Below are positions 16,193 to 24,516 of a DNA stretch of 64,000 nt, in pieces. Made by a program: the position numbers and the translations under genes. Source of the stretch: RH-AL1 sp965277355. Lineage in GTDB: Bacteria; Pseudomonadota; Alphaproteobacteria; Rhizobiales; Beijerinckiaceae. The stretch lies in assembly GCA_965277355.1 (NCBI GenBank), contig CBDICN010000002.1, positions 434,001-498,000 of the forward strand, read 5' to 3'. The number at the start of each line of letters is the position of its first letter. Within the stretch, counting starts at the first letter, position 1. The notes under the pieces are model-generated. The model did not search any database, was not told where the DNA came from, and saw only the letters and a program-made list of their open reading frames with translations.

Positions 16193-17077
16193 TTGCTTGC
16201 GCACCCCTACCCCGCGCCCGCCGCGGTGCTTGAACTCTTCAAGCCGATCACCTGGTTCCCGCCGATGTGGGCGTTCGGTTGCGGCCTCGTCTCGTCCGGT
16301 CGTTCGTTGCCACACCATTGGCTCGTCGCCGTCGCCGGCATCCTGCTTGCCGGGCCGCTCGTCTGCGCCACCAGCCAGGCGGTGAACGACTGGTTCGACC
16401 GTCACGTCGACGCGATCAACGAACCCGACAGGCCGATTCCCTCCGGCCGCATCCCCGGCCGCTGGGGTCTCGCGATCGCCTGCGCGTGGACGCTGGTTTC
16501 CTTGACTGTCGCCGCGACGCTCGGCCGCTGGGTGTTCGTCGCCGCCGTCGTCGGCCTCGCGCTGGCCTGGGCCTACAGCGCGCCGCCGCTCCGGCTCAAG
16601 GAGAACGGCTGGTGGGGCAACGCCGCCTGCGGGCTCTGCTACGAGGGCCTTGCCTGGATCACCGGCGCGGCGGTGATGCTCGGCGGCGCGCTGCCGCCGC
16701 TGCCGTCACTGGCTCTCGCCCTGCTCTACAGCGCGGGCGCGCACGGCATCATGACGCTCAACGACTTCAAGGCCATCGCCGGCGATCGCCAGATGGGCGT
16801 GCGCTCCCTGCCGGTCCAGCTTGGCCCGGCAGGCGCCGCCAGGATCGCCTGCGTGATCATGGCCGCGCCGCAGGTCGTGGTGATCTCGCTCCTGTTGGTT
16901 TGGGGCCGGCCGATCCATGCCGCGGTCGTCGCCGCGCTCCTCGCCGGCCAGCTCGTGCTGATGCGCCGCTTCCTCGCCGCGCCGGTCGCGAGAGCCTTGT
17001 GGTACTCGGGCTTCGGCGTCCCGCTCTACGTGTTCGGGATGCTTGCCGCCGCCTTCGCCGTCCAGCATATCGCCTAG
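16193..17077 (+). CDS. bchG: Bacteriochlorophyll synthase (UbiA-family prenyltransferase)
   Basis: Attaches the geranylgeranyl/phytyl chain to bacteriochlorophyllide in the membrane. Family identity is clear from VLELFKPITWFPPMWAFGCG at the start of homology, the first Asp-rich motif NDWFDRHVDAINEPDRPIPSG (quoted in part), the second motif NDFKAIAGDRQMGVRSLP, and about eight hydrophobic helices. The N-terminus is uncertain. The frame is open back through the palindromic repeats to 15953, but that extension (LLPLAGEGGLAKRG repeats) is translated repeat DNA rather than family sequence. TTG 16193 or GTG 16226 fit the family start; neither has a good ribosome site. bchP follows 10 bases after the stop. 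Confidence 0.92.
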   Translation: MLAHPYPAPAAVLELFKPITWFPPMWAFGCGLVSSGRSLPHHWLVAVAGILLAGPLVCATSQAVNDWFDRHVDAINEPDRPIPSGRIPGRWGLAIACAWTLVSLTVAATLGRWVFVAAVVGLALAWAYSAPPLRLKENGWWGNAACGLCYEGLAWITGAAVMLGGALPPLPSLALALLYSAGAHGIMTLNDFKAIAGDRQMGVRSLPVQLGPAGAARIACVIMAAPQVVVISLLLVWGRPIHAAVVAALLAGQLVLMRRFLAAPVARALWYSGFGVPLYVFGMLAAAFAVQHIA

Positions 17078-17087
17078 GAGATCGGTC

Positions 17088-18272
17088 ATGAGCGCTCCGG
17101 AATTCTACGATGTCGTGGTGGTCGGCGGCGGCCCGGCCGGCGCGACGCTGGCCGACGACATGGTTTTGCGCGGCCGTTCCGTGATGCTGCTCGACAAGGC
17201 CGGCCGCATCAAGCCGTGCGGCGGCGCGATCCCGCCGCGCCTCGTGCGCGATTTCGCGATCCCCGACCATCTGCTCTGCGCCCGCATCGAATCGGCTCGC
17301 ATGATCTCGCCGACCGGCAAGGAGGTCGACATGCCGATCGACGGCGGCTACGTCGGCATCGTCGATCGCGAGGTCTTCGACGAGTTCCTCCGCGACCGCG
17401 CCGCGCAGCACGGCGCCGTGCGGGCCAAGGGCGCCTTCACCAGGCTCGCGCGCGACGACGACGGCACGGCGATCGTGCATTATGCCGGCGAGGACGGCGC
17501 CGTCAGCGTCCGCGCGCGGATGGTGGTCGGCGCCGACGGCGCCAACTCGCAGGTCGGCCGCCAGGCGATCCCCGGCTTCAAGGACACCAAGTTCGTCTTC
17601 GCCTACCACGAGATCGTCAAGGCGCCGGCCGCGCAGACCCACGCCTACAGCGCGACGCGCTGCGACATCTACTACGATGGTTCGATGTCCCCCGATTTCT
17701 ACTCGTGGGTGTTCCCGCACGGCACGCAGATGAGCATCGGCACCGGGAGCGCCAACAAGGGATTCTCGCTGAAGGGCGCCATCGCCGAGCTGCGCGGCCG
17801 CACCGGCCTCGCCGGGCTCGAGACGATCCGCAAGGAAGGCGCGCCGATCCCGCTGAAGCCGCTGAAGCGCTGGGACAACGGGCGCGACGTGATGCTGATC
17901 GGCGATGCCGCCGGCGTCGTCGCCCCGGCATCGGGCGAGGGCATCTATTACGCGATGGCCTGCGCCCGCTTCGCCGGCGAGGGCATCGAGGCGGTGCTCG
18001 CCACCGGCAACGGCAAGGCCCTCGCCCTCGCGCGCAAGAAATTCATGAAGGCGCATGGCATGGTCTTCTTCGTGCTCGGGATCATGCAATACTTCTGGTA
18101 CTCGAGCGACAAGCGCCGCGAGAAGTTCGTCTCGATCTGCAAGGACAAGGATGTCCAGGAGCTGACCTGGCAGTCCTACATGAACAAGGAGCTCACCCGT
18201 AAGAAGCCGGCGGCGCAGGTGCGCATCTTCTTCAAGGATCTCGGTCAGCTCGTCGGCATCGGCGCGCATTGA
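17088..18272 (+). CDS. bchP: Geranylgeranyl reductase / geranylgeranyl-bacteriochlorophyll reductase
   Basis: FAD-dependent enzyme that reduces the geranylgeranyl tail to phytyl, acting after BchG. The 394-residue product has the FAD dinucleotide motif VVVGGGPAGATLADDM at residues 9-24, the family motif KPCGGAIPPR near 40, GADGANSQVGR near 155, and the C-terminal flavoprotein motif DVMLIGDAAGVVAPASGEGI near 270. Start ATG 17088 has AGGAG at 17075-17079 that overlaps the bchG stop, so the two genes are translationally linked. The BchG-BchP adjacency is standard for photosynthesis gene clusters. Confidence 0.95.
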   Translation: MSAPEFYDVVVVGGGPAGATLADDMVLRGRSVMLLDKAGRIKPCGGAIPPRLVRDFAIPDHLLCARIESARMISPTGKEVDMPIDGGYVGIVDREVFDEFLRDRAAQHGAVRAKGAFTRLARDDDGTAIVHYAGEDGAVSVRARMVVGADGANSQVGRQAIPGFKDTKFVFAYHEIVKAPAAQTHAYSATRCDIYYDGSMSPDFYSWVFPHGTQMSIGTGSANKGFSLKGAIAELRGRTGLAGLETIRKEGAPIPLKPLKRWDNGRDVMLIGDAAGVVAPASGEGIYYAMACARFAGEGIEAVLATGNGKALALARKKFMKAHGMVFFVLGIMQYFWYSSDKRREKFVSICKDKDVQELTWQSYMNKELTRKKPAAQVRIFFKDLGQLVGIGAH

Positions 18273-18287
18273 CGTGAGCTTGTCCTT

Positions 18288-18314
18288 TTCCGGAGCGCCT
18301 TAGGCGTACCGGAA
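18288..18314 (+). terminator. Hairpin after bchP
   Basis: A TTCCGG / CCGGAA outer stem encloses GCGCC-tta-GGCGT; only one A-A mismatch and one G-T pair interrupt it. It begins 16 bases after the bchP stop. No U-tract follows, so it may be a terminator of the bch operon or an mRNA 3' stabiliser. Confidence 0.4.
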
Positions 18315-18374
18315 CGCCAAAGGTCGCGGCTGAACAATCTCGGCTGACCAACCTCGGCAACTCACAGTGATGGC

Positions 18375-19904
18375 GTGAACAGACCGCTCAACGCGATCAT
18401 CGCCGTCGTCGCGACCATCCTCATCGCGGTGGGCGTGTGGCGCCTCGAGTCCGCCACCGCTGGCCTCGAGGTTCGCCGCACCACCATCGGCACGACACCC
18501 GTTACCCTCTACCGCCTGCGCGGTGCTCCGCGCGCGCCGGTCGTGGTCATCGCGCACGGCTTCGCCGGCTCGCAGCAGCTTATGCAGCCCTTCGCCGTCA
18601 CGCTGGCGCGCAACGGCTATGTCGCGCTCACCTTCGATTTCCTCGGCCACGGCCGCAATCCGCAGCCGCTGCACGGCAGCATCCTCGATCCGGGCGGCGC
18701 GACCAAAGCGCTGGTCGACCAGCTTGCCGGCATCGTCGCCTTCGCCAGGAGGCTTCCCGGCGGCGACGGCCATATCGCGCTCCTCGGTCATTCGATGGCC
18801 TCCGACATCGTCGTCCGCGAGGCGCAGGCGCAGCCCTCCATCGACGCGACCGTCGCCGTCTCGATGTTCGCGACCGGCCTCACGCCGACGAGCCCGCGCA
18901 ACCTTCTGGTGATCGCCGGCGCGCTGGAGCCGGAGGTGCTCAAGGACCAGGGCCGCAAGGCGACCGCGATGGCGATAGCGTCCGGCGGCCCGCCGCGCGA
19001 GCGCGCCACCTACGGCGACGTTGCCGCCGGCACCGCACGGCGCTTCTCGTTCTCGTCGGGCGTCGAGCATATCGGCGTGCTCTACAGCCCCGACAGCCTG
19101 CGCGAAGCGCTGGATTGGCTCGATGCCGTGTTCCATCGCCAGGGGTCCGGCTTCCTCGACGTGCGCGGCCCCGCGCTGGGCTTTCTCTTCCTCGGGCTCG
19201 TGCTGCTGGCGCGGCCGCTGTCGACGCTGCTGCCTACGGTCGCCGGCCGCCCGCTCGGCGCCGGCCTGCGCTGGCGCCTGCTGCTGCCGGTCGCGGTGGG
19301 TCCCGCGCTGCTCACGCCGCTGATCCTGTGGAAGGTCCCGACCGGCGTCCTGCCGCTCCTGCTCGGCGACTATCTCGCCGCGCATTTTCTCGTCTACGGC
19401 CTGCTGACCGCGCTGGGCCTGTGGATCGTGCGCCGCGCGACCGGCGAGCCCGCGGCTTCGGTCTCGATTTCCCGCCTCGTCGTTGGCGCGGCGCTGGTCG
19501 CTTTCTACTGCGTGGTCGCGTTCGGCTTGCCAATCGATCGCTACGTCGCGTCCTTCATGCCGATCCCGGTGCGCGTACCCTTCGTCCTCGCGCTGATGAT
19601 CGGGACGCTGCCTTATTTTCTCGCCGACGAGTGGCTGACGCGCGGCGTCGGCGGAACGCGCGCCGCCTACGCGTTGACCAAGCTCTGCTTCGTCGTCTCG
19701 CTGGTGCTCGCCGTCATGCTCAACCTGGAGAAGCTGTTCTTTCTCATCATCATCGCCGTCGTCATCGTGGCGTTCTTCGTGATCTACGGCCTGTTCAGCG
19801 GCTGGGCCTATCGCCAGACGCGCCATCCTTTCGTCGGCGGCCTCGCCAACGCGCTCGCCTTCGCCTGGGCGATCGCCGTCACCTTCCCGCTGCTGGGTGG
19901 CTGA
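18375..19904 (+). CDS. Alpha/beta hydrolase fused to a polytopic membrane domain
   Basis: A 509-residue protein. An N-terminal transmembrane anchor (about residues 6-22) leads to an alpha/beta-hydrolase domain (about 40-260) with the oxyanion region VVVIAHGFAGS, nucleophile elbow LLGHSMAS (Ser near 139) and a plausible catalytic His in GVEHIGVLYS. The C-terminal 250 residues contain about seven hydrophobic helices and no motif that I recognise. The domain order suggests an inner-membrane esterase or lipase-like enzyme; the substrate is unknown. GTG 18375 is the only start in this frame that precedes the anchor. It follows bchP on the same strand after a hairpin, so a link to pigment metabolism is possible but unproved. 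Confidence 0.75.
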   Translation: MNRPLNAIIAVVATILIAVGVWRLESATAGLEVRRTTIGTTPVTLYRLRGAPRAPVVVIAHGFAGSQQLMQPFAVTLARNGYVALTFDFLGHGRNPQPLHGSILDPGGATKALVDQLAGIVAFARRLPGGDGHIALLGHSMASDIVVREAQAQPSIDATVAVSMFATGLTPTSPRNLLVIAGALEPEVLKDQGRKATAMAIASGGPPRERATYGDVAAGTARRFSFSSGVEHIGVLYSPDSLREALDWLDAVFHRQGSGFLDVRGPALGFLFLGLVLLARPLSTLLPTVAGRPLGAGLRWRLLLPVAVGPALLTPLILWKVPTGVLPLLLGDYLAAHFLVYGLLTALGLWIVRRATGEPAASVSISRLVVGAALVAFYCVVAFGLPIDRYVASFMPIPVRVPFVLALMIGTLPYFLADEWLTRGVGGTRAAYALTKLCFVVSLVLAVMLNLEKLFFLIIIAVVIVAFFVIYGLFSGWAYRQTRHPFVGGLANALAFAWAIAVTFPLLGG

Positions 19905-20053
19905 AGCGTGGAGCCGCGCCTCGGCGGCGATGCCGGCAGACACGCACCCCGTCGCTCGGAGCGTCTTGATCTGAAGGACTGGAGAAGGCATATAGCGCGC
20001 TCGCGTTTCACGCTGGCTCGCCGCCGGTGTCTTTCCGGTTCGAGGTCGAGGTC

Positions 20054-20179
20054 ATGAAAGTCCGCAATTCCCTGAAATCCCTGCGCGGGCGCCACCGCTC
20101 CAACCAGCTCGTGCGCCGCAAGGGTCGCGTCTACGTGATCAACAAGGTTCAGAAGCGCTTCAAGGCGCGCCAGGGCTGA
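20054..20179 (+). CDS. rpmJ: 50S ribosomal protein L36, cysteine-free type
   Basis: A 41-residue basic protein beginning MKVRNSLKSLRGRHRSNQLV and ending KRFKARQG, the standard alphaproteobacterial L36. The four zinc-ligand residues (CxxC...CxxxxH) of the classical 37-residue form are absent, so it is the zinc-independent C-minus type. The ribosome site GAGGTCGAGG lies directly upstream of the ATG. It is a single-gene unit between the hydrolase and a TPR protein. Confidence 0.95.
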   Translation: MKVRNSLKSLRGRHRSNQLVRRKGRVYVINKVQKRFKARQG

Positions 20180-20241
20180 CCTCGAGCGACGGTGCCTCTC
20201 CACCGCTTTACCTTTCGCGGGCTTCATCCTAGCCTGCGATC

Positions 20242-21186
20242 ATGATCCATCGCTCTAGACGCCCACCGACGACCGCCGAGGTCTTCGCGGCCTTGTCGCT
20301 GGCGATCTCGATTTTGGTGTCCCTCGGATTGACGGCGACACCCGCTCGGGCGGCGGAGAGCGGCGATCCGGACCGCGGCCCCGACCTCCGCATCCCCGGC
20401 ATGCCGCCCATCCCGCTTCCGCCCGGCCCGCGCGTGTTCCCGGACCAGCGCTCCGGCGACGATGCGGCGACCGACGATACCGGATCGAGCGAAGACCCCG
20501 GATCGAGCGAAGACTTGGCGCGCCGGCGCGACATCTATCGTGATTTCGGCGCCGGTATGGGAGCGCCGCGTGGTCTTCCGGGCGGCCGGTTCGGGGCGCA
20601 TGACGGCCGCCGCGCCGCGACACCGGCGAAGCCGCAGACCCCGGCCGAGCGCGACGCCGCGATCCGCAAGGCGATGGCGCCGAAGCCGCCGCTGGCCCAG
20701 GCCCGGCGACGGACGCTCGACGAGCTCTACACCAAGCTCGCGGCCGCGTCGGACGAGGACGAAGCCAAGGGCCTCGCCACACTGATCGGCGACATCTGGA
20801 TGCGATCCGGCTCGGACACCGCCAGTCTCCTGATGCAGCGTGCCGTGCAGGCGATCGAGGGCAAGAATTATCCGCTGGCGGAGCAGCTCCTTGGCCGCAT
20901 CATCGCGCTGCAGCCGAACTGGGCGGAGGCCTGGAACAAGCGGGCGTCCGTGCGCTACTTCTCGGGCGATCTCGATGGGTCGATGGCCGATGTCGAGCAC
21001 GTCCTCAAACTCGAGCCCAAGCATTTCGGCGCGCTGGAAGGCATGGCGACGATGCTGCAGCGCACCGGCCTCCACAAGCGGGCGCTCGAAATCTACCGCC
21101 GCGCGCTGGCGATCTACCCGCACCAGCCCGCGGTCGAGAAGATCGTCGACAAGCTGACGCTGGACGTCGAGGGCCAGGGAATCTAG
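20242..21186 (+). CDS. Secreted TPR-repeat protein
   Basis: A 314-residue protein with a long N-terminal signal peptide (hydrophobic core LSLAISILVSLGLTATPARA, cut after ARA near residue 35). A Pro/Asp-rich linker follows, containing a short tandem duplication (GSSEDP/GSSEDL; ATCGAGCGAAGAC twice near 20482-20516). Residues about 190-305 carry two to three tetratricopeptide repeats (AEQLLGRIIALQPNWAEAWNKRA; ALEIYRRALAIYPHQPAVEK). The likely place is the periplasm, as a protein-interaction module. It converges on pyk. No specific partner can be named. Confidence 0.8.
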   Translation: MIHRSRRPPTTAEVFAALSLAISILVSLGLTATPARAAESGDPDRGPDLRIPGMPPIPLPPGPRVFPDQRSGDDAATDDTGSSEDPGSSEDLARRRDIYRDFGAGMGAPRGLPGGRFGAHDGRRAATPAKPQTPAERDAAIRKAMAPKPPLAQARRRTLDELYTKLAAASDEDEAKGLATLIGDIWMRSGSDTASLLMQRAVQAIEGKNYPLAEQLLGRIIALQPNWAEAWNKRASVRYFSGDLDGSMADVEHVLKLEPKHFGALEGMATMLQRTGLHKRALEIYRRALAIYPHQPAVEKIVDKLTLDVEGQGI

Positions 21187-21202
21187 CCGGACGCCTCCGG
21201 CT
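21185..21202. terminator. Hairpin between convergent TPR gene and pyk
   Basis: AGCCGGA-cgcc-TCCGGCT overlaps the TPR stop codon and lies 37 bases beyond the pyk stop. It is short and lacks a U-tract, so a bidirectional terminator role is only suggested by position. Confidence 0.35.
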
Positions 21203-21238
21203 CCGATGAGCCGCGTCTCTCAGCCGCCGCAAGCGCCC

Positions 21239-22663
21239 CTAGCTCGGCGCCTTGAGCTGCGCGATTCGCATCATGTTGGTGCCGCCCCGCTCGCCGAAGG
21301 GTACGCCGCCGATCACGATGATGCGGTCGCCGGGCCTCGCGAATCCTTCCGCCTCGGCGGCGGCGCAGGCGCGATCGACCATGTCGTCGACGTCCTGGGC
21401 ATCCTTGCTCGCGACGGGATGGACGCCCCAAACGATCGCGAGGCGGCGGGCGGTGTCGACATCCGGCGTCAGCGCGATGATCGGCGGTCCGGTACGCTCG
21501 CGGGCGATGCGGAAGGCCGTGTTGCCCGACGAGGTCCAGGCGACGATCGCGCTGATCTCGAGCGCGTCGCCCATCTCGCGCGCGGCGATCGCGATGGCGT
21601 CGCTCGCCGTCGGCTCCGGCTCGGCGCGTTGCGCATTGATGATCGAGCGATAGAGCGGATCGCTCTCGACCTCGATCGCGATGCGGTCCATCATCGCGAC
21701 GGCCTCGATCGGGAACTTGCCGACCGCGCTCTCGGCCGAGAGCATGATCGCGTCGGCGCCCTCGAAGACGGCCTGCGCGACGTCGGATACCTCCGCGCGC
21801 GTCGGCGTCGACGCGGCGATCATCGATTCGAGCATCTGCGTGGCGACCACCACCGGTTTGCCCTGGCGCCGGCAGCGCCGCACGATGCGCTTCTGGATGC
21901 CGGGCACCTTCTCGAGCGGCAACTCGACGCCGAGATCGCCGCGCGCGACCATCAGGCCGTCGGACAGCGCGATGATCTCGTCGAGCTTCGTCAGCGCCTG
22001 GGGCTTCTCGATCTTCGACATGACCAGCGCGCGGCCGTCGACGATCGTCTTGATCTCCTCGACGTCGTCCGGGCGCTGCACGAAGGAGGCGGCGACCCAG
22101 TCGACGCCGACCTCGAGCGCGGCCCGCAGGTCGGCGTGGTCCTTCGGCGTCATCGCCGAGACGGCGATCAAGGTGTCGGGCAGGCTCACGCCTTTCCGGT
22201 TCGAGATGGTCCCCGGAATATCCACCTCGCATAGCGATGCCTCGCCGAGACGCTCGCGGACGTGCAGCCGCACGCGTCCGTCGTCGACCAGCACGACATC
22301 GCCGGGCTTCAGCGCGGACAGGATCTCGGGATGGGGCAGGTACACGCGGCTGGCGTCGCCCGGGCGTGGATCGGCGTCGAGCGTGAAACGGGCGCCCTGC
22401 TCCACCCTCACGGCGCCCGCCGCGAAGGTCCCGACGCGAAGCTTGGGACCCTGCAGGTCGCATAGGACAGCGACCGGCCGGCGATAGGTCTTGGCCACCT
22501 CCCGGATCGCGAAGACATGCGCGCGCAAGTCCTCGTGGCTGGTGTGGCTCATGTTGATGCGGAAAACGTCGACGCCCGTCGCATAGAGGGTGGCGAGCAT
22601 GGTAGGAGACGTCGAGGCCGGTCCGAGCGTCGCGACGATCTTGCAGCGGCGGAGTCGTCTCAT
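21239..22663 (-). CDS. pyk: Pyruvate kinase
   Basis: Last glycolytic step, phosphoenolpyruvate plus ADP to pyruvate plus ATP. The 474-residue product has the family start RRCKIVATLGPASTSP, substrate-binding FRINMSHTSHEDLR, the active-site signature around ALVMSKIEKPQALTKLDEI (Lys in SKIEKP), and GVELPLEKVPGIQKRIVRRC. A C-terminal allosteric domain ends GGVPFGERGGTNMMRIAQL. ATG 22663 is preferred because the conserved sequence begins there; GTG 22672 is also in frame. It is followed by DUF1036 upstream on the same strand, an arrangement I recall as common in Hyphomicrobiales. Confidence 0.96.
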   Translation of the reverse strand: MRRLRRCKIVATLGPASTSPTMLATLYATGVDVFRINMSHTSHEDLRAHVFAIREVAKTYRRPVAVLCDLQGPKLRVGTFAAGAVRVEQGARFTLDADPRPGDASRVYLPHPEILSALKPGDVVLVDDGRVRLHVRERLGEASLCEVDIPGTISNRKGVSLPDTLIAVSAMTPKDHADLRAALEVGVDWVAASFVQRPDDVEEIKTIVDGRALVMSKIEKPQALTKLDEIIALSDGLMVARGDLGVELPLEKVPGIQKRIVRRCRRQGKPVVVATQMLESMIAASTPTRAEVSDVAQAVFEGADAIMLSAESAVGKFPIEAVAMMDRIAIEVESDPLYRSIINAQRAEPEPTASDAIAIAAREMGDALEISAIVAWTSSGNTAFRIARERTGPPIIALTPDVDTARRLAIVWGVHPVASKDAQDVDDMVDRACAAAEAEGFARPGDRIIVIGGVPFGERGGTNMMRIAQLKAPS

Positions 22664-22721
22664 TGGGACCACCCGAGGTCGCCCGCGAGAGCGTGGCGAA
22701 CGCCGGATCGAACCGCTGCCT

Positions 22722-23183
22722 TCAGGGCTTGCCGGGTTGCGCGGGGGCCGCCGCCGCTGCCGCCGGCACCGGATCTGTCAGTTGAACCGTCCAATTGCGA
22801 GCGTCCTTGCCTGTGTCGATCTCGAAGAAGCCGGTCCGGTCGAAGCCGCGGGTGAAGCAGTCGTTGCGGCCGGAGATTTTGAACTCGCGATCGCGGGTGC
22901 ACATGAAGGCCTTGCCCTTCCACTCGCCGCCGCGCTCGTCCATCGCGTAGGCGTAGTAGAATTGAGCCGCCAGTGGCCCACGCACCAGCGTCTCGCAGCC
23001 GCTGGGCTTGACGTTCCACCAGCCTTCCGTAACCCATGCCTCGCCGTCGGTGTAGGAGAGCGCGACGGAGATGCGGTTGCTCGTGGTGTTGCACATGCGG
23101 AAGTCGGCACGCGCCGACGGTGCCGAGCAGCAGCCGGCGGCAACGAGCGCCAGGGCGGCGCCGCGGTGGAAAGGCTTTGACAA
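22722..23183 (-). CDS. DUF1036 secreted protein
   Basis: A 153-residue exported protein with a clear signal peptide (ALALVAAGCCSAPSARA, cleavage near residue 26). A DUF1036 domain follows, characterised by FRMCNTTSNRISVALSYTDG, GWWNVKPSGCETLVRGPL and FEIDTGKDARNWTVQL. Four or five cysteines in the mature part suggest disulphides. The function of DUF1036 is unknown. It lies 58 bases before pyk on the same strand and is divergent from the N-formylglutamate amidohydrolase gene. Confidence 0.88.
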   Translation of the reverse strand: MSKPFHRGAALALVAAGCCSAPSARADFRMCNTTSNRISVALSYTDGEAWVTEGWWNVKPSGCETLVRGPLAAQFYYAYAMDERGGEWKGKAFMCTRDREFKISGRNDCFTRGFDRTGFFEIDTGKDARNWTVQLTDPVPAAAAAAPAQPGKP

Positions 23184-23242
23184 AGGCGGATCACTTCCCG
23201 ACGACGAAGAGGTCGCTTTTCGATGGGAATTTGGCCGTCAGC

Positions 23243-24088
23243 ATGGCGAAGCGCCACATGCCGGTAGGGCGGGAGGACGATTTGGCGGACGAAGCAGCTG
23301 CGGTCGAGACCATAGGCGGCAACGAGGCATCGGGTGTTCTTTTCATCTGCGATCATGCCTCGAATGCGCTGCCGCCCGCGTACGGCACGCTTGGCCTGCC
23401 GGCAAGCGAGCTTGCTCGCCATATCGGCTACGACATCGGCGCGGCGTGGATCACGCGGCGTCTCGCGGCCACCTTCTCGGCGCCAGCCCTGCTCACCACC
23501 TTCTCGCGCCTGCTGATCGACCCCAATCGCGGCGCCGACGATCCGACCCTGGTGATGCGCCTCTCGGACGGCGCGATAGTGCCCGGAAACGCGCGCATCG
23601 ATGCCGACGAGATCGCGCGTCGCCACCACACCTACTGGATGCCCTATCGGGCGGCGGTCCGAGCCAGGATCGATGCCATGGTCGAGACCGGGACCACACC
23701 GGCCATCGTCTCGGTGCATTCGTTCACGCAGGCCTGGAAGGACGTGCCGCGGCCCTGGGAGATCGGCATCCTGTGGGACAACGATCCGCGTTTCGCCCTG
23801 CCGTTGATCGAGGGGCTGCGGGCCGCGGCCTTCGTCGTCGGGGATAACGAGCCCTACGACGGCGCGCTCGAGGGGGACACGCTCGACGAGGAGGTCACAC
23901 GGAGGGGCCTGGCCGGCCTGCTCATCGAGGTGCGCCAGGATCTAGTGGTGCAGGAAGCCGCCGCTGTCGCTATCGCGGACCGCATCGCGGCGGTGCTGGC
24001 GCCGATTCTCCGGCGACCGGAGCTGCATCGGGCGGCGGTCGCGACGTCGAGGGCGGGGCGTCGCTGCCTCGCCCCCACTGGTCGTTAG
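23243..24088 (+). CDS. N-formylglutamate amidohydrolase family protein
   Basis: A 281-residue hydrolase of the HutG/N-formylglutamate deformylase family (PF05013). Recognisable segments are VLFICDHASNALPP (metal-binding region), ARHIGYDIGAAWITRRLA, SRLLIDPNRGADDPTL, SVHSFTQAWKDVPRPWEIGILWDNDPR (quoted in part) and the end GLLIEVRQDLV. Such enzymes release formate from N-formylglutamate or related formyl/amide substrates; no histidine-utilisation genes are nearby, so the physiological substrate is open. ATG 23243 is chosen as the first in-frame start before the conserved part; ATG 23258 is possible. Confidence 0.88.
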   Translation: MAKRHMPVGREDDLADEAAAVETIGGNEASGVLFICDHASNALPPAYGTLGLPASELARHIGYDIGAAWITRRLAATFSAPALLTTFSRLLIDPNRGADDPTLVMRLSDGAIVPGNARIDADEIARRHHTYWMPYRAAVRARIDAMVETGTTPAIVSVHSFTQAWKDVPRPWEIGILWDNDPRFALPLIEGLRAAAFVVGDNEPYDGALEGDTLDEEVTRRGLAGLLIEVRQDLVVQEAAAVAIADRIAAVLAPILRRPELHRAAVATSRAGRRCLAPTGR

Positions 24089-24133
24089 CCCCGAGAGCCT
24101 GCTCGAAGGCCGGCGGTCGAGCTCAGCCGATCG

Positions 24134-24322
24134 TCAAGACATGTGGCGCATCATGCGATGCTCCATGTGGCGCTTCATCATGCGGTGCTCCATATGGTCG
24201 TGCATCATGTGGCGCTGCATGCGCATGTGCATCATGCGGTCGTGCGTGTCGGCCTGCGCCACGGTAATCGCGGACAACGAAACGGCGACGGCGAACGCCG
24301 TCAGGATCGCGGTCTTCGGCAT
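24134..24322 (-). CDS. Small secreted Met/His-rich peptide
   Basis: A 62-residue product. It has a signal peptide (hydrophobic core AILTAFAVAVSLSAITV, cleavage after AQA at residue 24), then a mature tail of 38 residues with 13 Met and 9 His, arranged in repeated blocks (MEHRMMKRH, MEHRMMRH). Such composition is typical of copper/silver or nickel-binding peptides, but the sequence matches no family I can name. A strong ribosome site (AAGGGG) lies upstream of the ATG at 24322, which favours a real gene over the overlapping plus-strand frames. It is a solitary gene between the amidohydrolase and gapR; no metal pump or regulator is adjacent. Confidence 0.7.
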   Translation of the reverse strand: MPKTAILTAFAVAVSLSAITVAQADTHDRMMHMRMQRHMMHDHMEHRMMKRHMEHRMMRHMS

Positions 24323-24516
24323 GGATCATCCCCTTCTCTCACCTCGCCGGCTTCGCGCGACGCGCTCGGTCCGGCGACGTGAACCACGGGTGGGTGTCGG
24401 CGCGTGAATGCCGCGTGAACAGCCAAGCTGATCCGGCGCGCAAGCTTGACCTGCGCGGGCGCCCATAGCATGCCCCCGCGTTCGCCGGGCTCCCACCGGA
24501 CCGTTGGAACGCAGCC

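Noticed and set aside
24141..24407. Plus-strand frames overlapping the Met/His-rich peptide gene
   Set aside because: They are repetitive mirror readings of the Met/His codons (CAT/ATG complement). The minus-strand frame has the signal peptide and ribosome site.
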